Below are positions 6,075-9,719 of a stretch of DNA of 9,719 bases, in pieces. Position numbers and translations under genes: made by a program. Where the stretch lies: NCBI GenBank assembly GCA_023139715.1, contig JAGLNB010000051.1, forward strand, positions 1 to 9,719. The letters are read 5' to 3'. The DNA is from Planctomycetota bacterium (GTDB lineage Bacteria; Planctomycetota; Phycisphaerae; Sedimentisphaerales; Anaerobacaceae). Below the pieces are notes generated by a model. That model searched no databases and was not told the origin of the DNA. It worked only from the letters and a program-made list of their open reading frames with translations. Positions within the stretch are counted from its first letter, which is position 1. The number at the start of each line of letters is the position of its first letter.

Positions 6075-6557
6075 ATGAGTCATTCTAAAAGTGAAGAGTA
6101 TCAGGATAAAACATCAATAATACTTGTTGTTGATGATAACCAGCAGAATCTTGAATTGCTGCAGGCGTATCTTGAAGATTTGGATTGCGAGACAATAGCT
6201 GCTTCTGATGGCCTGGAGGCATTGGAAAAAGTAGCTAAAAAAATGCCTGATTTAATTCTGCTTGATGTGATGATGCCCAAAATGAGCGGCTTTGAAGTAT
6301 GCAAAAAAATAAAGGGCGACCCCAAAACAAGCCATATCCCAGTTATAATGGTAACAGCATTAAATGAATTCGGCGATATTGAACGCGGCCTGGATTGCGG
6401 AACCGATGATTTTCTTACAAAGCCAATAAACAAGCTGGAACTTATTACGAGAGTTAAAACTATGCTTAAGCTAAAGCATTTAACGGATAAGCTTGAACGG
6501 ACGCTGGCATATTTGAGCGAAATAGAAAAACAAGCCCAAATGGCTAAATCGGATTAG
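6075..6557 (+). CDS. Stand-alone response regulator (receiver domain, short helical tail)
   Basis: A 160-aa protein consisting of a CheY-like receiver domain at about 14-135 and a charged helical tail of about 25 residues. The acidic pocket is Asp20-Asp21 ('LVVDDNQQN'), the phosphoacceptor is Asp64 in 'LILLDVMMPKMSGFEVC', the switch Thr94 is in 'IMVTALNE', and Lys116 is in 'DFLTKPINK'. This pattern is closest to receivers found in PleD-type and kinase-associated regulators. There is no DNA-binding, GGDEF or other output domain, so it probably works by protein contact or in a phosphorelay. A Shine-Dalgarno GGGAG lies 9 nt before the ATG, 18 nt after the preceding stop. The histidine kinase encoded divergently at 4390-5184 is a candidate partner by proximity only. 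Confidence 0.93.
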   Translation: MSHSKSEEYQDKTSIILVVDDNQQNLELLQAYLEDLDCETIAASDGLEALEKVAKKMPDLILLDVMMPKMSGFEVCKKIKGDPKTSHIPVIMVTALNEFGDIERGLDCGTDDFLTKPINKLELITRVKTMLKLKHLTDKLERTLAYLSEIEKQAQMAKSD

Positions 6558-6633
6558 CTAAACAGTTTATAGTTGAAGTTTTGGCTAAAATGTTGTAAAA
6601 AAGGCGGATAATTTCTTAGGTGGTTTTGCGATT

Positions 6634-7407
6634 ATGCGTAGCCGAAAAAAAATGGCCTTGTACGAAGTGATTGGTAAGTCTCGTCCTAAGTCGCTTAGTA
6701 CGCAGCAATTAGAGCCGTTGCATTCTGAGAGATGCTGCCAAAATGAAGCTGGTTTGGATGTTGAGAGTTTGCCTGAATCCGGCTACATAGATGAGGTTAG
6801 GTGGTCTAAAAAACCGAAAATGGTGCAGTTTAATGCTGGAAGAATTGAAATATCAATATCTTATCAGCTTGCTATTGCACTAATTCTTGGCGTTGTGTTG
6901 TTGCTTTTGGTTGTCTTTCGATTGGGACAGTTGACCCTTTCGGATTCATCAAAGGCGGTAAATTCAACAGTTGAAATAACGAAAAAACTGCCGGAAACAA
7001 TAATTAATAAGCCGGTGGAAACTCGAGTACAGTTGCCGGATTTGGCAGCGATAGCTCCATTGCCTAAAAAAGTGGAAGTAAAAGCTGCAGTTTCAGGAAA
7101 TGTGTTAGTTGATGCGAGTAAAAGCAATCGAATTGTGATACAAACTTATCACAATAGAGTTCATCTGGAACCGGTAAAGAAATATTTTGCCGGATTTGGA
7201 ATAAAAACTGAAATTAAAAAAATAGATAACTGGTATTATCTTATTACTGGTGATAAATATGATAATCCGCAAAGAGCCGGAACTGACGGCTACAGAGCGA
7301 GACAGGAAATAATTAAAATTGGTGCAAATTATAAAGCGCCACAGGGATATGAAACATTTGGCAGTAAGCCGTTTAGCGATGCTTACGGCAAAAAATTTGA
7401 TGATTAG
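6634..7407 (+). CDS. Single-pass membrane protein with a SPOR-like C-terminal domain
   Basis: A 257-aa protein I cannot name. Residues 1-74 are cytosolic and basic, followed by one strong transmembrane helix at about 75-96 ('LAIALILGVVLLLLVVFRLG'). A Pro/Lys/Val-rich linker spans about 105-160, and a compact domain about 165-235. The last domain has the alternating pattern of SPOR (peptidoglycan-binding) domains: a strand 'NRIVIQTYHN', a helix with 'VKKYFAGFGIKTEI', a strand 'NWYYLITGDKYDNP', then a helix with 'ARQEIIKIG'. That match is by pattern only. If right, the domain sits in the periplasm and binds denuded glycan strands, as in division-site proteins. Near the start 'MALYEVIGKSRPK' looks like a short linear motif. 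AGGTGG lies 10 nt before ATG 6634. ATG 6652 is a second possible start, losing six residues. The small basic protein gene follows after 25 nt. Confidence 0.75.
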   Translation: MRSRKKMALYEVIGKSRPKSLSTQQLEPLHSERCCQNEAGLDVESLPESGYIDEVRWSKKPKMVQFNAGRIEISISYQLAIALILGVVLLLLVVFRLGQLTLSDSSKAVNSTVEITKKLPETIINKPVETRVQLPDLAAIAPLPKKVEVKAAVSGNVLVDASKSNRIVIQTYHNRVHLEPVKKYFAGFGIKTEIKKIDNWYYLITGDKYDNPQRAGTDGYRARQEIIKIGANYKAPQGYETFGSKPFSDAYGKKFDD

Positions 7408-7432
7408 CGTAGTTGCTTAGGAGAAGAATTGA

Positions 7433-7663
7433 ATGTCTATTGACCGTTCATTGAAAGTTAAGGGTGCTCTGAAAAGACATCGAAATGTACTAAATCGTGC
7501 TGAGCGAATTGAAAAAATGAAAGACGAAGAGAAATGGTCAGAAGGGGATTCTCTGCTCGGACTGCCAAAAGTTGCTCATCGCAAGGAAATATCCAAACAC
7601 AAGGAAAAAGCCGCTCCAACTGAAACTGATGAAACGACTGAGTCGGAAGATAAAAAGGAATAA
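7433..7663 (+). CDS. Small basic protein of PVC-group type (76 aa)
   Basis: A 76-aa protein whose first two thirds are strongly basic and whose tail is acidic. The core pattern 'LKRHRNVLNRAERIEKM' (13-29), then 'SLLGLPKVAHRKE' (40-52), matches my memory of the 'small basic protein' family found in Planctomycetes, Verrucomicrobia and Chlamydiae (H-RNVL.R.ER, then GLPK). From memory that family is described as rRNA- or ribosome-associated, but I know of no established biochemical function. The residues after about 57 form a low-complexity Glu/Thr/Lys tail, longer than I expect for the family. An AGGAG lies 9 nt before the ATG, one of the clearest ribosome-binding sites here, so high expression is plausible. 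It lies downstream of the SPOR-like membrane protein gene and may share its transcript. It is the best taxonomic marker in the window. Confidence 0.82.
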   Translation: MSIDRSLKVKGALKRHRNVLNRAERIEKMKDEEKWSEGDSLLGLPKVAHRKEISKHKEKAAPTETDETTESEDKKE

Positions 7664-7800
7664 TTGTAATTTCTGCTTAAATCTGAGCATGTCTTTTTTG
7701 CATACTAATGTGCGGTGCGGTTGTTTTCGATGGGCTATTAGCTAAACTTTTTTGTGATGCCATCGGTCTGGAAGTGTTTGAAGCTAAGTTTACTAAGCGA

Positions 7801-8922
7801 ATGCAGACTGAAGTAATAAAACTTGATTTGACTCAGCCGGATGCGGCCGAAGTTGAAAAAGCTGCTAAATTACTTGATGCCGGCGGACTTGTGGCTTTTC
7901 CTACCGAAACTGTTTACGGAATTGCGTGTAGAGCATCAACCGATTCGATTGCCAAACTTGATACTCTCAAAAACAGAGCCAAAGACAAATACTATACACT
8001 TCATATCGGTCAAAAAAGTGATGTGGAAAAATATTTGCCCGCCATTGGCTTAAGAGCTAAGAAACTTATTAAAAATGCCTGGCCAGGCCCTTTGACTATA
8101 GTTTTTGAGTTGAGCAGCGAGGAAATAAAAAAACAGCAAGGCAAATTTGCTCAAGAAACTTTTGATGTTTTGTATAAAAACAATTCAATTGGTATTCGCT
8201 GTCCTGATAATCGGGTAGCTGCAATGCTGTTACAACTGGCTCAAATGCCGGTTGTTGCACCGAGTGCAAATGTTGCAGGTCAAAAGCCGGCTGTTACAGC
8301 AGAAGAGGTTCTCGAACAATTTTCGGGTCAAATTGATGCATTATTAGATGCCGGAAAATGTAAATATGAGGAAAATAGTACTGTTGTAAAAATAGGTAAA
8401 AAGGGTTTGAATATTTTAAGGCAGGGCGTATATTCGCAATCGCAGCTGGAAACATTATCAACGGTCAAATTTTTGTTTGTTTGCACCGGCAATACCTGTC
8501 GCAGCCCAATGGCAGAAGCAATATTTGCAAGATACCTGGCAAAAAAATTGGAATGTGAGGTTGACCAACTCGAAAAAATGGGTTATAAAACGCTCTCTGC
8601 CGGCACTATGGGAGTGAGTGGTTTATCTGCAAGCAGGGAAGCAGTTGGCGCTTGCGTGGCCAGAGGAGTCGATATAAGAGGGCATGCGAGTACAGGGCTG
8701 TCACGCCAGCTTATAGAGAATAGCGATTTGATATTCGCGATGAGCCGGACGCATAGTAGGCAGGTTGTTGATATGTGTCCTGAAGCGGCAGATAAATGTT
8801 TGTTACTGGCTGGAAAGGTAGATGTGGCTGACCCTATTGGTCAGAATCAGCAAGCCTATAATTGCTGTGCTGATTTGATAGAAAAAAATGTAAAGAAAAG
8901 GATTGGTGAATTTATAATATGA
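7801..8922 (+). CDS. Fusion: YrdC/TsaC-type threonylcarbamoyl-AMP synthase + low-molecular-weight protein phosphatase
   Basis: A 373-aa two-domain protein. Residues about 8-215 are a YrdC/Sua5 domain, which makes threonylcarbamoyl-AMP from Thr, bicarbonate and ATP for t6A37 of tRNA. 'GGLVAFPTETVYGIA', 'KNRAKDKYYTLHIG', 'SIGIRCPDN' and 'APSANVAGQKPAVTAEEV' are all recognisable. The usual Pro residues of KxRP..KPL are missing. There is no Sua5 C-terminal domain. Residues about 222-373 are a low-molecular-weight phosphatase with the P-loop 'CTGNTCRS' (Cys228, Arg234) and the general-acid motif 'DVADPIG' (Asp344). Thr232 is at the position where YwlE-type enzymes use Thr to accept phospho-arginine, so a protein-arginine phosphatase is likelier than a tyrosine one. 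I chose ATG 7801 because the domain begins soon after it. An in-frame ATG at 7708 would add 31 residues resembling no part of the family. Neither start has a Shine-Dalgarno sequence. The gene overlaps rpiB by ATGA. Confidence 0.88.
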   Translation: MQTEVIKLDLTQPDAAEVEKAAKLLDAGGLVAFPTETVYGIACRASTDSIAKLDTLKNRAKDKYYTLHIGQKSDVEKYLPAIGLRAKKLIKNAWPGPLTIVFELSSEEIKKQQGKFAQETFDVLYKNNSIGIRCPDNRVAAMLLQLAQMPVVAPSANVAGQKPAVTAEEVLEQFSGQIDALLDAGKCKYEENSTVVKIGKKGLNILRQGVYSQSQLETLSTVKFLFVCTGNTCRSPMAEAIFARYLAKKLECEVDQLEKMGYKTLSAGTMGVSGLSASREAVGACVARGVDIRGHASTGLSRQLIENSDLIFAMSRTHSRQVVDMCPEAADKCLLLAGKVDVADPIGQNQQAYNCCADLIEKNVKKRIGEFII

Positions 8923-9392
8923 AGATAGCACTTGGAAGTGACCATCGCGGATTCAAAGCGAAAGAGCAAATTAAAGCAATAATTACTCAATTGGGTCATG
9001 AATTTGTTGATGTTGGTACGACTGACGGCAATCCGGTTGATTATCCTGATATGGCTTATCTTGCTGCGACAGCGGTCTCAGAAAAAAAAGTTGACAGAGC
9101 TATTTTGGTGTGCGGAACTGGAATTGGAATGTGTATTGCCGCAAACAAAATAAAAGGTGTCAGAGCTGCGCTGTGCCACGATGAATTAAGTGCTCAAACT
9201 TCACGTGACCATAATGATTCAAATGTTCTCTGTTTGTCGGGCGACTTGCTTGGAGAGGTTTTGCTAAGAAAAGTAGTTGAGGCTTGGCTAACTACCGAAT
9301 TCAGCGGCGGAAGGCATCAGAGAAGAGTGAATAAAATAATGGCTATTGAAGATGGCAAAAATCCGCAGGAAGTCAAAAACGGCGGCCAATAA
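8919..9392 (+). CDS. rpiB: Ribose-5-phosphate isomerase B (RpiB/LacAB family)
   Basis: A 157-aa cytosolic enzyme that interconverts ribose-5-phosphate and ribulose-5-phosphate in the pentose phosphate pathway. The N-terminal 'ALGSDHRGFKAKEQIK' holds Asp8-His9. The active-site loop 'LVCGTGIGMCIAANKIKGVR' supplies Cys65 and Thr67, and 'SRDHNDSNVLCLSG' supplies His98. 'DYPDMAYLAA' fits the substrate-loop region. Length and order are standard for RpiB, with a short Lys/Gly-rich tail. The conserved Cys65 points to the RpiB subgroup rather than LacA/LacB, but related sugar isomerases cannot be excluded. Its start codon overlaps the stop of the YrdC-phosphatase fusion (ATGA at 8919-8922), and a weak GGTGA lies 9 nt upstream, so the two are co-translated. 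Confidence 0.94.
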   Translation: MKIALGSDHRGFKAKEQIKAIITQLGHEFVDVGTTDGNPVDYPDMAYLAATAVSEKKVDRAILVCGTGIGMCIAANKIKGVRAALCHDELSAQTSRDHNDSNVLCLSGDLLGEVLLRKVVEAWLTTEFSGGRHQRRVNKIMAIEDGKNPQEVKNGGQ

Positions 9393-9549
9393 TCCCAAAG
9401 TAGTTTTGAACTAACAGTGCTCTTCTCTGCTCTTTTTCTGCATTTGCTAATAATCTAATTGTCCCAAATCTTTGCGCCCGTTTTCCACAAAAAAATATCG
9501 GTAATTGTATAGATAGCCAAAGACAGAATTCTATTGTATATTATACACA
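9393..9549. other. 157-bp non-coding gap between rpiB and rsmD
   Basis: An AT-rich spacer. It holds a pyrimidine-rich tract (9419-9441) in which TGCTCTT recurs as TGCTCTT/TGCTCTT with a short gap, and a small inverted repeat TAGTT-TTG-AACTA at about 9402-9414 that is too weak to call a terminator. No tRNA, small ORF or convincing hairpin is seen. The right end carries a likely rsmD promoter. Confidence 0.5.
9537..9544 (+). promoter_or_regulatory. Putative -10 region immediately upstream of rsmD
   Basis: TATATTAT contains two overlapping -10-like hexamers (TATATT, TATTAT). TATTAT ends 5 nt before the rsmD ATG. With normal spacing the transcript would begin at or next to the start codon, giving a leaderless mRNA. 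No Shine-Dalgarno sequence lies before the ATG, which fits that reading. No clear -35 element was found at 16-18 bp. Confidence 0.35.
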
Positions 9550-9719
9550 ATGAGAATTATAGCTGGTTCAAAACGAGGCATGAAACTTATTAGTCCTAAA
9601 ACGGATATTTCAAGGCCTATTACCGATAGGGTTAAGGAATCTCTTTTTAGTGTGCTTTATTCATACGATTTGCCAGATGGTAAAATGGTGGCGGATTTAT
9701 TTTGTGGGGTCGGCTCAAT
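9550..9719 (+). CDS. rsmD: 16S rRNA (guanine966-N2)-methyltransferase RsmD, N-terminal part (3' partial)
   Basis: The first 56 codons of a gene that runs off the right edge. The N-terminus 'MRIIAGSKRGMKLISPK' followed by 'RPITDRVKESLFSVL' is the signature start of RsmD, which methylates N2 of G966 in 16S rRNA on the small subunit using S-adenosylmethionine. 'VADLFCGVGS' at the very end is the beginning of the SAM-binding loop, usually DLFAG.G. The catalytic DPPY/NPPY motif lies outside the window. The ATG at 9550 is clear because the conserved RIIAG follows at once. It is separated from rpiB by 157 bp and probably has its own promoter. Confidence 0.9.
   Translation, partial: MRIIAGSKRGMKLISPKTDISRPITDRVKESLFSVLYSYDLPDGKMVADLFCGVGS

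Noticed and set aside
6558..6633. A promoter between the response regulator and the SPOR-like gene (TTGAAG at 6573, GATAAT at 6607)
   Set aside because: The hexamers do not combine at 16-18 bp spacing into a convincing promoter, so read-through is equally likely.
7728..7765. Inverted repeat CGATGG/CCATCG with a 26-nt loop, containing the palindrome TTAGCTAA
   Set aside because: Only 6 bp, not followed by a T-run, and close to what chance gives. Not called as a terminator or riboswitch.
7708..7800. A 31-residue N-terminal extension of the YrdC-phosphatase fusion from ATG 7708
   Set aside because: No ribosome-binding site and no resemblance to YrdC N-termini. ATG 7801 gives a normal start. 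The extension remains possible.
9402..9414. A terminator hairpin after rpiB (TAGTT-TTG-AACTA)
   Set aside because: A 5-bp AT-rich stem without an adjacent T-run is too weak.

Overview
The window is an ordinary chromosomal segment, AT-rich at roughly 40% GC by eye and densely coding. It most likely comes from a member of the Planctomycetota, probably an anaerobic Phycisphaerae/Sedimentisphaerales-type lineage. That placement is an inference. It rests on a 76-aa 'small basic protein' of a type I associate with the Planctomycetes-Verrucomicrobia-Chlamydiae group, on a YrdC/low-molecular-weight phosphatase fusion, on several genes without a Shine-Dalgarno sequence, and on the general look of the proteins. 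No RNA gene, insertion sequence, CRISPR array, prophage gene or origin was seen.

Layout. (1) Bases 1-2071, plus strand: the 3' end of a mannose-1-phosphate guanylyltransferase gene, ruvX, and a PBP4-type D-Ala-D-Ala carboxypeptidase gene (dacB). They are tightly packed, and ruvX and dacB overlap by ATGA. (2) Bases 2124-5184, minus strand: a three-gene operon read right to left. It encodes a soluble histidine kinase, a full-length CNNM/CorC-type membrane protein (DUF21, CBS pair, CorC_HlyC) and a shorter paralogue without the last domain. A small degenerate heptamer repeat lies where this operon converges on dacB. (3) Bases 5266-7663, plus strand: a 90-aa protein of unknown function coupled to a DJ-1/PfpI-family protein, a stand-alone response regulator, a single-pass membrane protein with a SPOR-like C-terminal domain, and the small basic protein. 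(4) Bases 7801-9392, plus strand: a fused YrdC (tRNA t6A synthesis) and low-molecular-weight phosphatase gene, overlapping rpiB by ATGA. (5) From base 9550 the 5' end of rsmD runs off the window.

How the genes relate. The left block is nucleotide-sugar and cell-wall metabolism plus RNA/DNA housekeeping. The central minus-strand operon joins a two-component kinase to two ion-transport-type membrane proteins, so ion homeostasis controlled by or feeding a kinase is a reasonable guess. The orphan response regulator at 6075 is the nearest candidate partner. The right block is translation-related (t6A37 of tRNA, and the rRNA methyltransferase RsmD) with rpiB. The order YrdC, phosphatase, RpiB recalls the Bacillus subtilis ywlC-ywlE-ywlF neighbourhood.

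I found no clear sign of a new multi-gene system. The points most worth a second look are substituted active-site residues in the DJ-1 and PBP4 proteins, the YrdC-phosphatase fusion, the coupled 90-aa unknown, and the kinase-CNNM operon.
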